DNA of 64,000 nt from Streptomyces pseudovenezuelae (lineage in GTDB: Bacteria; Actinomycetota; Actinomycetes; Streptomycetales; Streptomycetaceae), in the NCBI RefSeq assembly GCF_029892565.1, contig NZ_JARXVH010000003.1, positions 310,001-374,000 on the forward strand, written 5' to 3'. Shown here one piece after another: positions 47,430 through 56,463 of this stretch (positions are counted from its first letter, which is position 1; each line of letters begins with the position of its first letter). A model generated the notes under the pieces. It was not told the DNA's origin, did not search any database, and saw only the letters and a list, made by a program, of their open reading frames with translations. The translations under genes were made by a program, and so were the position numbers.

Positions 47430-48061
47430 GATGGGCATCGGTGTCAGGGGTGCCTGTGAGGTGGGTGCCGGTGAGACGGGTGCCGGTGCGATGGCTGACG
47501 CTGTACGCGCGCTCACGTCAGGTACCCGCCTCCCTCGCCGCGGTGGTGATCGGCACGGTGGCGGTGTGGGCACTCGCCCGGGACGGCGGCCCGGGGCCCG
47601 GTGATCCGCGGCTGCCCGTGCTCGTCCTCGCCACGGGGGTGATGGCGGTCTCGATCGGGTTCGGCGGGCAGGATCTCGCGCTGGACCGGACGGCCGCGAT
47701 CCGCTGGGTGCCCCGCCGAGCGGCGCACGTGCTGCTCGCCGGCACGGTCGTCGGCGCGGTGCTGCTGGCCGTCCAGGCGATGGGCCCGCCCATGACGACC
47801 ACCGGGTTCGTCGTCCGGGACAGCGCGGGTCTGACGGGACTTGCCGCTCTGGGCGCGGCGCTCTCGGGCGGTCGGTACGCGTGGACGCCGCCGTTCGCCT
47901 GGCTCTCGCTCTCGTTCTTCGCCCCGCCCGCCACGAGTACGTCGACACGGGTGGCGTCCTGGCTGCTGCTGCCGCCCGGCACCCCGGCGGCCACCTGGAC
48001 GGCCCTGCTCCTCCTGATCACCGGCACCGCGGCGTACGCCGTCGCGGGACCGAGGCGGTAG
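47426..48061 (+). CDS. Membrane protein of the sigma/ABC operon
   Basis: 211 residues from the GTG overlapping the permease stop. The N-terminus is a tandem repeat (GVPVRWVPVRRVPVRW) containing several in-frame GTG codons, so the true start could be any of them. About five membrane spans follow (SLAAVVIGTVAVWALA, LPVLVLATGVMAVSIGFG, AAHVLLAGTVVGAVLLAVQ and others). It is probably a second membrane subunit or accessory part of the exporter; I do not recognise a named family. It is the last gene of the operon. Confidence 0.7.
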   Translation: MRWASVSGVPVRWVPVRRVPVRWLTLYARSRQVPASLAAVVIGTVAVWALARDGGPGPGDPRLPVLVLATGVMAVSIGFGGQDLALDRTAAIRWVPRRAAHVLLAGTVVGAVLLAVQAMGPPMTTTGFVVRDSAGLTGLAALGAALSGGRYAWTPPFAWLSLSFFAPPATSTSTRVASWLLLPPGTPAATWTALLLLITGTAAYAVAGPRR

Positions 48062-48127
48062 GCGGTCCCGCCCCCTCGATCCCACCCCGCATCGGTCCCG
48101 GTCAGCGGGCGTTCGATGCCGGGGCCG

Positions 48128-49366
48128 CTAGCGCAACGGGACCGGGCGGTCGTAGACGTTGTCGGGGGTGACGATCTCGGTGATCGCCCGGGCGACCAGG
48201 GAGGACGGCTCCTGGCCGGCGGAGGTGATGTCGGTGTTGAGCAGGACGACCAGGGTCGCCTTCTGCGCGGGGAGGTAGACCGTCACGGACTCGTAGCCCG
48301 GGATGGAACCGTTGTGCCCGATCCAGCCGCCGCTCTCGAAGATGCCGAGGCCGTAGCCGAGGCCGGGGAATCCGGTCGGCAGCGTCTTCAGGCGCTGCTT
48401 CTGGGTCTCCGGGCTGAGCAGGGTGCCGGTGGCGACGATCTTCGCCCAGCGGTGCAGGTCGTGCATGTTCGAGATCATCGCGCCGGCCGACCAGCCCCAA
48501 CTCGGGTTCCAGTCCGTGGAGTCCTCGACCGCGCCGCTCAGCGTCTGGTTGGTGTAACCGCGCGCGTGCGGCTCGGGGAACTCGCGGACGCTGGGGCCGT
48601 CGGGGAACAGCGTGTGGTCGAGGTGGGCCGGGCGCAGCACCCGCCGGTCGATGACGTCGGCGACGTGGTGGCCGGTGACCTTCTCGATCACCAGGCCGAG
48701 CAGCACCAGGTTGCTGTTGTTGTACACGAACACCTTGCCCGGTGCGGAGGTGTTGCGGTGCTTGAAGCCGTACGCCAGCAGCTCCGGCGGGGTGAACGTG
48801 CGGGTCGGCTCGCTCAGCAGGTCGTGCACGAAGTCGGGGTCGGAGCTGTACGGGAACAGGCCGCTGCGCATCTCGGCCAGGTGGCGCAGGGTGATGCGGC
48901 GGCCGTTCGGCACACCGTGGACGTAGCGCGAGATCGGGTCGTCGAGGCGGATCCGCCCGTCGTCCACGAGCTTGAGCAGCGCGGTGACCGTGAAGGTCTT
49001 GGTCTCGCTGCCGATCCGCGAGTAGAAGTCGGTGCTCATCGGCTGCCGCGTGGCCTTGTCGGCGACTCCGGTCGCTCGGACGTAGCACCCCTTCCCCGGC
49101 ATCCACAGTCCGACGGCGACACCGGGGATACCTGCCTCCCGGCGGACGTCCGCGACGGCCTTGTCCAGGCGGGCGTTCAGACCGCGGCCGAGGCCGCCCG
49201 ACGGGCAGTCGTCGTGGTCGTGCCGGTCGGCGCCCTGGAGGTGGACCGCGGTGGCGGGGGTGGCGGCGTCAGTGGCGGCGGTGGCGGACGTCGCCATCGT
49301 CGGGGTCAGTACGGACGCCACCAGCAGCACGGCTGCGAACAGGCGTCGGGACGGAGTACGTCGCAT
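48128..49366 (-). CDS. Secreted serine beta-lactamase-fold hydrolase (S12)
   Basis: 412 residues with a signal peptide (MRRTPSRRLFAAVLLVASVL ... TSATA-A). The active site is SxxK at Ser120 (GSETK), the Tyr motif is YNNSN and the third motif is HNG (GHNGSIPG). This pattern suits D-alanyl-D-alanine carboxypeptidases and esterases of the class C beta-lactamase superfamily. ATG 49366 is chosen for the signal peptide. It diverges from a paralogous gene at 49691, and the pair probably share control. Confidence 0.9.
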   Translation of the reverse strand: MRRTPSRRLFAAVLLVASVLTPTMATSATAATDAATPATAVHLQGADRHDHDDCPSGGLGRGLNARLDKAVADVRREAGIPGVAVGLWMPGKGCYVRATGVADKATRQPMSTDFYSRIGSETKTFTVTALLKLVDDGRIRLDDPISRYVHGVPNGRRITLRHLAEMRSGLFPYSSDPDFVHDLLSEPTRTFTPPELLAYGFKHRNTSAPGKVFVYNNSNLVLLGLVIEKVTGHHVADVIDRRVLRPAHLDHTLFPDGPSVREFPEPHARGYTNQTLSGAVEDSTDWNPSWGWSAGAMISNMHDLHRWAKIVATGTLLSPETQKQRLKTLPTGFPGLGYGLGIFESGGWIGHNGSIPGYESVTVYLPAQKATLVVLLNTDITSAGQEPSSLVARAITEIVTPDNVYDRPVPLR

Positions 49367-49690
49367 GTGGGGATGCTTCTTCCGGTTCGGGGCTGAGGGG
49401 GCCACGCCACCATCCGGAGTCCTGCGGGAGGTTCTCCCGCCCTGCGCGCCCCTTCGAGTCCACTCGATCGGACCGGCGTTCGGGCGTACCACGCGGGCCC
49501 GAGGTTTGATCCAGCCGTCAGGAGGACCTGCGGGGGCCGGCCCGCGTGCAGCGGCGGCGGTACTGCGGTACAGCAGGCTGTACCGCGGACCGGCCCGCGG
49601 GCTGGATCGATCACCGTGCGGCTTCTTCCTAGGTTGGTGAGCACACCGGAGGCCCGGTGGGATGAACCCCAACTCCCCAGGAGACAGCCC
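49367..49690. promoter_or_regulatory. Divergent regulatory region with inverted repeat
   Basis: 324 bp between two divergent hydrolase genes, with no gene. It contains a perfect 9-bp inverted repeat, GCGGTACAG-CAGG-CTGTACCGC (49565-49586), a plausible operator for a dimeric regulator. The plus-strand gene has AGGAGA at 49679. Confidence 0.5.
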
Positions 49691-50872
49691 ATGATGACGA
49701 TCCGTCACCTCACCGCCGTAGCCGCGCTGGCCGCCCTAGGCCTCGGTCTCGCGACGCCCGTCGCGAGCGCCACGAAGGCCCGTCCCACTCCCACGGAGTC
49801 CCGCCGCTCCACGCTCCAGAAGAGCGTGGACGCCATCCAGAAGACGGGAACCGTCGCCGTCGTGGCCCAGTCGACGGGTCCGGACGGACGGCGGTACGCC
49901 ACCGCCGGGGTGTCCGACACCTCGACGGGGCGGGCGGCACGCGCCACCGACCGGTTCCGGATCGCCAGCAGCACCAAGACCTTCGTCTCCACGGTGATGC
50001 TGCAACTGGTCGGCGAGGGACGGGTATCGCTCGACGACACCGTCGAACACTGGCTGCCCGGGATGGTGGACGGCAACGGCAACGACGGAGACGCCATCAC
50101 CGTACGGCAGTTGCTGAACCACACCAGCGGGCTGTTCAACTACACCGCCGACTTCCCGGCGATCGCCACGGTGGACGGTTTCGAGGCCGACCGGTACACC
50201 ACGTGGTCCCCGGAGCAGCTCGTGGGGATCGCGATGCGGCACCAGCCGGACTTCGCGCCCGGCACCCAGTGGGAGTACTCCAACACCAACTACATCCTCG
50301 CCGGGATGATCATCAAGAAGGCCACCGGCCACACCTGGCAGCAGGAGGTCACCCGGCGCGTCATCCGCCCGCTGGGCCTGCACGACACCTCCGCCCCCGA
50401 CACCTCCGCCCGCATCCCCGGCCAACACCTGCACGGCTACTCGGACTTCGGCGACAGCGGCCCGACCATCGACGTCACCGACCTCAACCCGACGGCCGCC
50501 GGTTCGGCCGGCGCCATGATCAGCACGACCGGCGACCTGACCCGCTTCTTCTCCGCCCTCCTGGGCGGCAAGCTGCTGCGCCCGGCCCAGCTCGCCGAGA
50601 TGAAGACGACCGTACGGGCCGAGTCCCTGGACCCCGTCTGGCCCGGCGCCCGCTACGGCCTGGGCCTGATGGAGATCCCGCTGACCTGCGGCGGCGTCTA
50701 CTACAGCCACGCCGGCGACCTCATGGGCTACACCACCCGCGACGGAGTCACCGCCGACGGCCGCCACACCGTCGTCCTGGAGGCGACCGGCGACGGCGCA
50801 CCCGACCTGTCCACGGAGCTGGCCCAGAACGCCCTGATCGACACGGAACTGTGCGGCGCCACAAAGAAGTAG
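49691..50872 (+). CDS. Secreted D-alanyl-D-alanine carboxypeptidase-like hydrolase (S12)
   Basis: 393 residues. It has a signal peptide (RHLTAVAALAALGLGLATPVASA). The active-site motifs are SSTK (Ser93, Lys96), YSNTNY and HAGDLMG, all intact. It is a paralogue of the divergent gene at 48128, with the same fold and motif spacing but a shorter N-terminus. Such proteins trim wall peptides or hydrolyse esters and, at times, beta-lactams. ATG 49691 follows AGGAGA. It ends 5 bp from the convergent SnoaL-like gene. Confidence 0.91.
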   Translation: MMTIRHLTAVAALAALGLGLATPVASATKARPTPTESRRSTLQKSVDAIQKTGTVAVVAQSTGPDGRRYATAGVSDTSTGRAARATDRFRIASSTKTFVSTVMLQLVGEGRVSLDDTVEHWLPGMVDGNGNDGDAITVRQLLNHTSGLFNYTADFPAIATVDGFEADRYTTWSPEQLVGIAMRHQPDFAPGTQWEYSNTNYILAGMIIKKATGHTWQQEVTRRVIRPLGLHDTSAPDTSARIPGQHLHGYSDFGDSGPTIDVTDLNPTAAGSAGAMISTTGDLTRFFSALLGGKLLRPAQLAEMKTTVRAESLDPVWPGARYGLGLMEIPLTCGGVYYSHAGDLMGYTTRDGVTADGRHTVVLEATGDGAPDLSTELAQNALIDTELCGATKK

Positions 50873-50877
50873 CGGGA

Positions 50878-51372
50878 CTAGGGCACGCTCTGGATGTCCT
50901 CGCTCGGCTGGATGTCCTCGTGCGGCTGGATGTCCTCGTGAAGATGCACGACGAGCCACTGCCCGTCAGCGTCGGCGCGGCGCAGTATCGCGGTGTTGCG
51001 GGCCAGGTCCGGTGGGGCCGCGCGGTAGTGGACCCGCAGCCAGTAGCGGGCCACGGCCAAGTCGCCGAAGACGTCGACGACTTGGCCGTACGCCGTGAGG
51101 CCGGTCTCGGCAGGGGCGCCGTCGGCCGTGGGGCGGCCGTCCCGGACCCGGTCCAACTCGCCCTTGCCGCAGAGCAGTTCGGGGGTCGCCGAGTCCCAGA
51201 CGGTGGCCTCGGGGTCGAGGAAGGCGTCGATGCGCTCGCGGTCGCCCGCGGTGTAGCCCTCGTACATGCCCGTGATCACCGCCCACACCTCGGCCAGATC
51301 GACGGGCGCGCCACCCGGGCGGGCACCGCCGCCGGGTGCGGAAGCGGCGGAACGGGACGGTGAAGCGGGCAT
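50878..51372 (-). CDS. SnoaL/NTF2-like protein
   Basis: 164 residues with an alpha+beta cone pattern: a helix (LAEVWAVITGMYEGYTAGDRERI), FLDPEATVWDS, VVDVFGDLAVARYWLRVHY, RRADADGQWLVVHLHEDIQ. The family covers ketosteroid-isomerase-like enzymes and ligand-binding proteins; function cannot be specified. The C-terminus is a short tandem repeat (EDIQP-HEDIQP-SEDIQS). GAGGA lies seven bases before ATG 51372. It is on the same strand as, and 67 bp downstream of, the peptidase gene. Confidence 0.78.
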   Translation of the reverse strand: MPASPSRSAASAPGGGARPGGAPVDLAEVWAVITGMYEGYTAGDRERIDAFLDPEATVWDSATPELLCGKGELDRVRDGRPTADGAPAETGLTAYGQVVDVFGDLAVARYWLRVHYRAAPPDLARNTAILRRADADGQWLVVHLHEDIQPHEDIQPSEDIQSVP

Positions 51373-51439
51373 GGCGGGGTCCTCGACTGGATGAGTGCGG
51401 TGGGTGGAGGGCGCGGGTGCGGCTCGGGGGTGGCTCGGG

Positions 51440-52579
51440 TCAGCGGAGGACGACCAGGTCCCGAGGGGTGCGGTTGAGGCGCTCGCCGCCCTCCTCCGTG
51501 CACAGCACGATGTCCTCGATCCGTGCTCCGTAGCGGCCGGCCAGGTAGATGCCGGGTTCTACGGAGAAGGCCATGCCCGGTGCCAGCGGGAGCGGGTTGC
51601 CGGCCACGATGTAGGGCTCCTCGTGGGTGTCCAGGCCGATGCCGTGTCCGGTGCGGTGGATGAAGTGCGGCCCGTATCCGGCGTCGGTGATGATGTCCCG
51701 TCCCACGGCGTCGAGTTGGCCGGACGTCATACCCGGCCGCACGGCGTCGGTCTGGGCTTGTTGAGCGCGCAGCAGAACCTCGTGGAGCCGGCGGAAGTCC
51801 TCGGGTGGCTCGCCCACCGCGTACACCCGGGTGGAGTCGGAGCAGTAACCGTCCCTGGTCGTACCGCCGATGTCGACCACCACCGGGTCGCCGGTCCGGA
51901 TCACGCGGTCGGAGAGTTCGTGGTGCGGGCTGGCGCTGTTCGGGCCCGAGCCGACGATGACGAAGTCGACCCGGACGTGCCCCTCGGCGAGCATCGCGTC
52001 AGCGATGTCCCGGCCGACCTCGCGTTCGGTGCGTCCGGCCCGCAGCCACTCATCCATGCGGGAGTGCACCCGGTCGATGGCGGCTCCGGCCCGGCGCAGG
52101 GCGGCCGCCTCCTGCGAAGTCTTGTGCATCCGCAGCTCGTTGAGCACACCTCCCGCCAACTCCTGTTCGGCACCCGGCAGTACGGCGCGGAAGGCGATGG
52201 TCTTCTCCGCCCACATGTGGTTGTCGACGCCGACGCGGGCCGTCCGGGCGGACAGCCGGGCCGCTACGAGGGCGTAGGGGTCGTCGGTCTCGTTCCAGCC
52301 GGTGATCTCGATGCCCAGGTCACCGGCCGGGGATGCCTGCGCGGCGGGTTCCTCCAGGGCCGGTACGAGGAGGAAGGGGTCGCCGTCGGCCGGCAGGACC
52401 AGGCAGGTCAGCCGCTCCAGCGGCAGGGCGTCGTAGCCGGTGAGGTAGCGCAGGTCGGCGCCGGGCGAGATCAGCAGGGCGTCCAGACCGGCTCGGGCCG
52501 TGGCCTCCCGGGCGCGGTGGAGGCGGTCGGGCGAGTACAAGGGTGCGAGCGGTTCGGCGGAGTGGTCGTCGTCGGGCAT
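51440..52579 (-). CDS. M24 (Xaa-Pro) metallopeptidase
   Basis: 379 residues. An N-terminal creatinase-like domain (DALLISPGADLRYLTGY) is followed by the pita-bread catalytic domain. All metal ligands are visible: Asp in VVVDIGGT, Asp in YCSDSTR, His in HRTGHGIGLD, Glu in FSVEPGIY and Glu in RIEDIV. It cleaves X-Pro bonds in dipeptides or oligopeptides in the cytoplasm. GGAG lies before ATG 52579. It lies 62 bp downstream of a dipeptide ABC importer on the same strand, fitting degradation of imported peptides. Confidence 0.93.
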   Translation of the reverse strand: MPDDDHSAEPLAPLYSPDRLHRAREATARAGLDALLISPGADLRYLTGYDALPLERLTCLVLPADGDPFLLVPALEEPAAQASPAGDLGIEITGWNETDDPYALVAARLSARTARVGVDNHMWAEKTIAFRAVLPGAEQELAGGVLNELRMHKTSQEAAALRRAGAAIDRVHSRMDEWLRAGRTEREVGRDIADAMLAEGHVRVDFVIVGSGPNSASPHHELSDRVIRTGDPVVVDIGGTTRDGYCSDSTRVYAVGEPPEDFRRLHEVLLRAQQAQTDAVRPGMTSGQLDAVGRDIITDAGYGPHFIHRTGHGIGLDTHEEPYIVAGNPLPLAPGMAFSVEPGIYLAGRYGARIEDIVLCTEEGGERLNRTPRDLVVLR

Positions 52580-52641
52580 CGGTTCTCCGTGAGCGATCGT
52601 GGGAGATGTCGGTGAGGCCGGACCGTTCGGCCCGGCTCGGG

Positions 52642-53604
52642 TCAGGCCGCGTACAGCCGGCACGCCACGCCCCCGGCGATCAGCTGCGGTTCCTCGCGGT
52701 CGCAGCCGTCGAAGACCTTTGGGCAGCGGGGGTGGAAGCGGCAGCCGCTCGGCGGGTCTGCCGGGTCGGGTACGTCGCCGGGGAGTTCGGCGGGCAGCAC
52801 GCCCGCCCCGTCCGGCTTCGGTACGGCGGCCAACAGGGCCCGGGTGTAGGGGTGCCGTGGGTCGGCCCAGACCTCGGCGGTGGGGCCGGTCTCCACGATC
52901 CGGCCGAGGTACATCACCGCGATCCGGTCGGCGATCAGCCGTACGACGGACAGGTCGTGGCTGATGAACAGCAGCCCGGCGCCCGACTCGACGGCCAGCG
53001 ACCGCATCAGCGTGGCCACTTGGAGCTGGGCGGAGGCGTCGAGCGCGGAGATCGGTTCGTCGCCGACGAGCAGCCGGGGGCGGGCGGCGAGTGCGCGGGC
53101 GATGGCGATGCGCTGGCGTTGACCGCCGGAGAACTCCTGCGGATAGCCCTCGGCGGCGTCCTCCGACAGGCCGACCCGGGTCAGCAGGTCCGCCGGGGTG
53201 GCGTCCGAGGGCGCCTCACCACGGCCGGCCACCGTCCGGATGCCGTCGGCGATCTGCGCGCCCACCCGGCGCCGGGGGTTGAGGGACCCGTACGGATCCT
53301 GGAAGACCATCTGGATGCCGGTCAGGGCCGGTTCGCGCCGCCGCACCCGCAACGGGCGTACCGGCGTGCCGTCGTAGACGATCCGTCCTTCCGCCGGTGG
53401 GACGAGGCCGCAGACCGCGCGGGCCAGCGTCGACTTGCCGCAGCCCGACTCGCCCACCAGGCCGACGACTTCGCCGGCCCGCACCTGGAGGCTGCCCCCG
53501 GCGACGGCGCGGGTGGGCGGTGCGCCCGGCCGGTGGTACTGGACGACGAGGTCGTCGACCGAGAGGAGGGGGGCCGTCGGGTGGGGGGTCGTACGGGTCG
53601 TCAT
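52642..53604 (-). CDS. Oligopeptide/dipeptide ABC importer ATPase (DppF-like)
   Basis: 320 residues with Walker A GESGCGKST, Q-loop VFQDPYGSLNP, signature FSGGQRQR, Walker B LLVGDEPISALD and the C-terminal oligopeptide extension with CRFHPRCP...C (a cysteine cluster that can bind an Fe-S centre). It is the last gene of the importer operon; its ATG overlaps the stop of the upstream ATPase (ATGA). Confidence 0.95.
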   Translation of the reverse strand: MTTRTTPHPTAPLLSVDDLVVQYHRPGAPPTRAVAGGSLQVRAGEVVGLVGESGCGKSTLARAVCGLVPPAEGRIVYDGTPVRPLRVRRREPALTGIQMVFQDPYGSLNPRRRVGAQIADGIRTVAGRGEAPSDATPADLLTRVGLSEDAAEGYPQEFSGGQRQRIAIARALAARPRLLVGDEPISALDASAQLQVATLMRSLAVESGAGLLFISHDLSVVRLIADRIAVMYLGRIVETGPTAEVWADPRHPYTRALLAAVPKPDGAGVLPAELPGDVPDPADPPSGCRFHPRCPKVFDGCDREEPQLIAGGVACRLYAA

Positions 53605-54395
53605 ACGGTGCTCCTTCCGGGGAGCGCGTCCAGGAGCTGACGGGTGTAGGCGTGCTGCGGCTCGGTGAGGACCCGGCCGCGCGGACCCGTCTCGACGACC
53701 AGGCCGTGGCGCATCACGCTCACCTCGTCGGCGATCGCGGACATCACGCCCAGGTCGTGGGTGACCAGCAGGACGGCGAGGCCCAGGTCGTCGCAGAGGC
53801 CGCGCAGCAGCCGCAGCACACCGGCCTGCACGGTCACGTCGAGGGCGGTGGTCGGCTCGTCGGCGATCAGCACCTTCGGCTCGCAGGCCAACGCGATGGC
53901 GATCGCGATGCGCTGGCGCATCCCGCCGGAGAACTGGTGCGGGTAACGCCCCAGCGCCTCACGGGGGTTGGGGATGCGGACCTGCGTCAGCAGTTCGGCG
54001 GCCCGCTCCTTCGCCGCCTTCCGGTCCAGCTTCAGGTGGTGGCGCAGGTGGTCGGTGAGCTGGTGTCCGATGCTGAGCATGGGGTGCAGGCTGGTGGACG
54101 GGTCCTGGAACACCATGCTCACCGACCGCCCGCGCAGCGCGGCCAGTTGGCGGGCCGGCAGGGTCAGCAGGTCCGTACCCTCCAGCTCGATCCGCCCGCC
54201 GGTGCGCGCGCCCGGCGGCAGCAGTCCGAGCGCCGCCAGCCCGGTCATGGTCTTGCCCGAGCCGCTCTCCCCCGCGAGCCCGTGCACCTGGCCCGGCCGC
54301 AGCGCGAGGTCGACGCCGCCGAGGATGCGACGGCCGCCCAGGTCGAGGGTGAGACCGCTGATCCTCAGTACGTCCACGGAGTCGCCGTCGGTCAT
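53601..54395 (-). CDS. Oligopeptide/dipeptide ABC importer ATPase (DppD-like)
   Basis: 264 residues with Walker A GESGSGKT, Q-loop VFQDPSTSLHP, signature FSGGMRQR and Walker B VLIADEPTTALD. It lacks the C-terminal cysteine extension of its partner and is slightly short for DppD. It forms a heterodimer with the product of 52642-53604. 4-bp overlaps join it to both neighbours. Confidence 0.94.
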   Translation of the reverse strand: MTDGDSVDVLRISGLTLDLGGRRILGGVDLALRPGQVHGLAGESGSGKTMTGLAALGLLPPGARTGGRIELEGTDLLTLPARQLAALRGRSVSMVFQDPSTSLHPMLSIGHQLTDHLRHHLKLDRKAAKERAAELLTQVRIPNPREALGRYPHQFSGGMRQRIAIAIALACEPKVLIADEPTTALDVTVQAGVLRLLRGLCDDLGLAVLLVTHDLGVMSAIADEVSVMRHGLVVETGPRGRVLTEPQHAYTRQLLDALPGRSTV

Positions 54396-55306
54396 GCCAC
54401 ACGCTCCTTCTCCGCGCCGATCGTGCGCGCGGTGCCGGGGTCGAGGGCGTCCCGGAGCGTGTCGCCGAGGAAGTTGAAGGCGAGGACGACGGTGAGGATG
54501 GCCAGGCCCGGGAAGACCCCGATCCACCACTTGTCGAACTGCTGGGTGCCGTCCGCCACCATCGCGCCCCACTCGGCCGTCGGCGGTTTCGCGCCGAGCC
54601 CGAGGAAGGACAGCCCGGACAGCAACAGCGTCGCGGTGCCGATGTCGAGGGTGGCCAGGACGAGCAGCGGCCCGAGCACGTTGGGCAGGATGTCGACGCG
54701 CAGGGACCGCCAGGCGGAGAAGCCCAACAGCCGTCCGCTGAGCACGAATTCACGGTTCCGCAGGCCCATGACCAGACCTCGGGTGACGCGTGCGTACGAC
54801 GGCCAGGACACGACCAGGACGGCCAGCACCGCGTTCTGGAGGCTGGCGCCGAGCGCGGCGGCGACCACCATCGCGAGGATGACGGTGGGGAAGGCGAACA
54901 CCAGGTCCGCGATCCGCATCACGGTCTCGTCCACCCACCGCCCGAAGAACCCGGCGCAGGCCCCGAGCACCCCGCCGACCAGCAGCGACATGGCCACCAG
55001 CAGCAGGGCGAGCGGGATGGAGACGCGGGCGCCGTACAGCACCCGGCTCAGTACGTCCCGGCCCAACTCGTCCGTGCCGAACCAGTGTCCGGCGCCGGGG
55101 GACGCCAGCCGGGGCAGGTTCTGCGCGAGGGGGTCGTGCGGGGCGAGCAACGGGGCGGCGACCACGATCACCAGCCAGAACACCGCGACCAGACCGCCGG
55201 TGACGGCGAGCGGCCGGCGCCAGGCGGGCGGCAGCCATCGGAGCAGACCGCGTTTCACCACACCCTCAGGGCTCTCTTTCGCCGCCCCCTCAAGACTGCG
55301 TTTCAC
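54392..55306 (-). CDS. ABC importer permease (DppC-like)
   Basis: 304 residues. A basic N-terminus and first span (PLAVTGGLVAVFWLVIVVAAPLLA in parts) are followed by the DppC-type HWFGTDELGRDVLSRVLYGAR and five more spans. The EAA loop (RLLGFSAWRSLRVDILPNV) contacts the ATPases. The start GTG at 55306 overlaps the DppB-like stop (GTGA). Confidence 0.94.
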   Translation of the reverse strand: MKRSLEGAAKESPEGVVKRGLLRWLPPAWRRPLAVTGGLVAVFWLVIVVAAPLLAPHDPLAQNLPRLASPGAGHWFGTDELGRDVLSRVLYGARVSIPLALLLVAMSLLVGGVLGACAGFFGRWVDETVMRIADLVFAFPTVILAMVVAAALGASLQNAVLAVLVVSWPSYARVTRGLVMGLRNREFVLSGRLLGFSAWRSLRVDILPNVLGPLLVLATLDIGTATLLLSGLSFLGLGAKPPTAEWGAMVADGTQQFDKWWIGVFPGLAILTVVLAFNFLGDTLRDALDPGTARTIGAEKERVA

Positions 55307-56463
55307 TGCACCCTCACCCTCGGGTCGATCACGCCGTACAGCACGTCCACGGCGAGGTTGACGGTCAGGTACACCAGGCCGACGACCAGTCCGACGCCCA
55401 TCACGGCGGGCAGGTCGAGGGTGGTCGCGCTGCGGTAGGCGTAGGCGCCGAGGCCCGGCCAGGCGAAGATCGACTCCACCAGGACGGTGCCCGACAGCAG
55501 GGCGCCGAAGGCCAGTCCGGCGACCGTGATGACGGGGACGAGGGCCGCCCGGAGCACGTATTGGAAGAGGACCGTCCGGCCGGGCAGGCCCTTGGCGCGG
55601 GCCGCGCGGACGTAGTCCTGGTTCAGCACCTCCAGGACGGCGGAGCGGGTGAAGCGGGTGAGGAGGCCGACGGTGTACGCGGTCAACACCAGTGCGGGGA
55701 GGGCGAGATGGCCCGCCGCGCTCCAGAACACCGGCCACTGACCGGCCAGTGCCGCGTCGACCGTGTACAGGCCCGTGACGTCCGGGGGTGCCGTCATGCC
55801 GGGGTCGAGGCGACCGCTGCCAGGAGCCCAGCCGAGGCGGTAGAAGAAGACGTAGAAGGCGAGCAGCGCCAGCCAGAAGGTCGGCACCGACACTCCCAAC
55901 AGGCTGACCACGCGCAGGAGTTGGTCGGTGAAGCGGTCCCGGCGCAGCGCCGCGACCACGCCGAAGGCCACGCCCACGATCAGGGAGACCACGATCGCGG
56001 CCCCGGCGAGTTCGAGGGTGGCGGGGACGGCCGTCGACAGGTCGGTGCTGACCGGCTGGTGGCTCTGCTGGGATTCGCCGAGGTCACCGTGGAGGAGGTT
56101 GCCGAGGTAGGTGACGTACTGGACCGGCAACGGCTTGTCGAGGCCGTAGTGGTGGCGGAACTGGGCGACGATCGCCGGGTCGCCGATCGCCCGCTGACCC
56201 AGGTTGGCCGCCGCCGGGTCGCCGGGGACCAGGTTGGTCAGGATGAACGTCACCAGGGTCACGCCGAGGGCGAGCAGCACGGCGGTGGCGGTACGGCGGA
56301 GGAGGAAACGGGCGAGGGGGTGGCGGGCGAGGAGACGGCGGCCGGGGAGGCGGCGGCCCGTCGGGCGGCGGGCGGGGAGGCGGTCGCCGTCACCGCCGCC
56401 CGCGCCCTCGACACCCGTGCTCTTCCCGCCCGCTCCCTTACTTGGCACCCAGCGCGGCGACAT
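55303..56463 (-). CDS. ABC importer permease (DppB-like)
   Basis: 386 residues. A Gly/Arg-rich N-terminal tail of ~50 residues is unusual; the normal DppB begins at RFLLRRTATAVLLALGVTLV. Then LVPGDPAAANLG, the long extracytoplasmic loop and six spans, with the EAA motif DYVRAARAKGLPGRTV. If the ATG at 56463 is used the gene overlaps the binding-protein gene by 26 bp; a later start would remove the odd tail. Confidence 0.92.
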   Translation of the reverse strand: MSPRWVPSKGAGGKSTGVEGAGGGDGDRLPARRPTGRRLPGRRLLARHPLARFLLRRTATAVLLALGVTLVTFILTNLVPGDPAAANLGQRAIGDPAIVAQFRHHYGLDKPLPVQYVTYLGNLLHGDLGESQQSHQPVSTDLSTAVPATLELAGAAIVVSLIVGVAFGVVAALRRDRFTDQLLRVVSLLGVSVPTFWLALLAFYVFFYRLGWAPGSGRLDPGMTAPPDVTGLYTVDAALAGQWPVFWSAAGHLALPALVLTAYTVGLLTRFTRSAVLEVLNQDYVRAARAKGLPGRTVLFQYVLRAALVPVITVAGLAFGALLSGTVLVESIFAWPGLGAYAYRSATTLDLPAVMGVGLVVGLVYLTVNLAVDVLYGVIDPRVRVQ

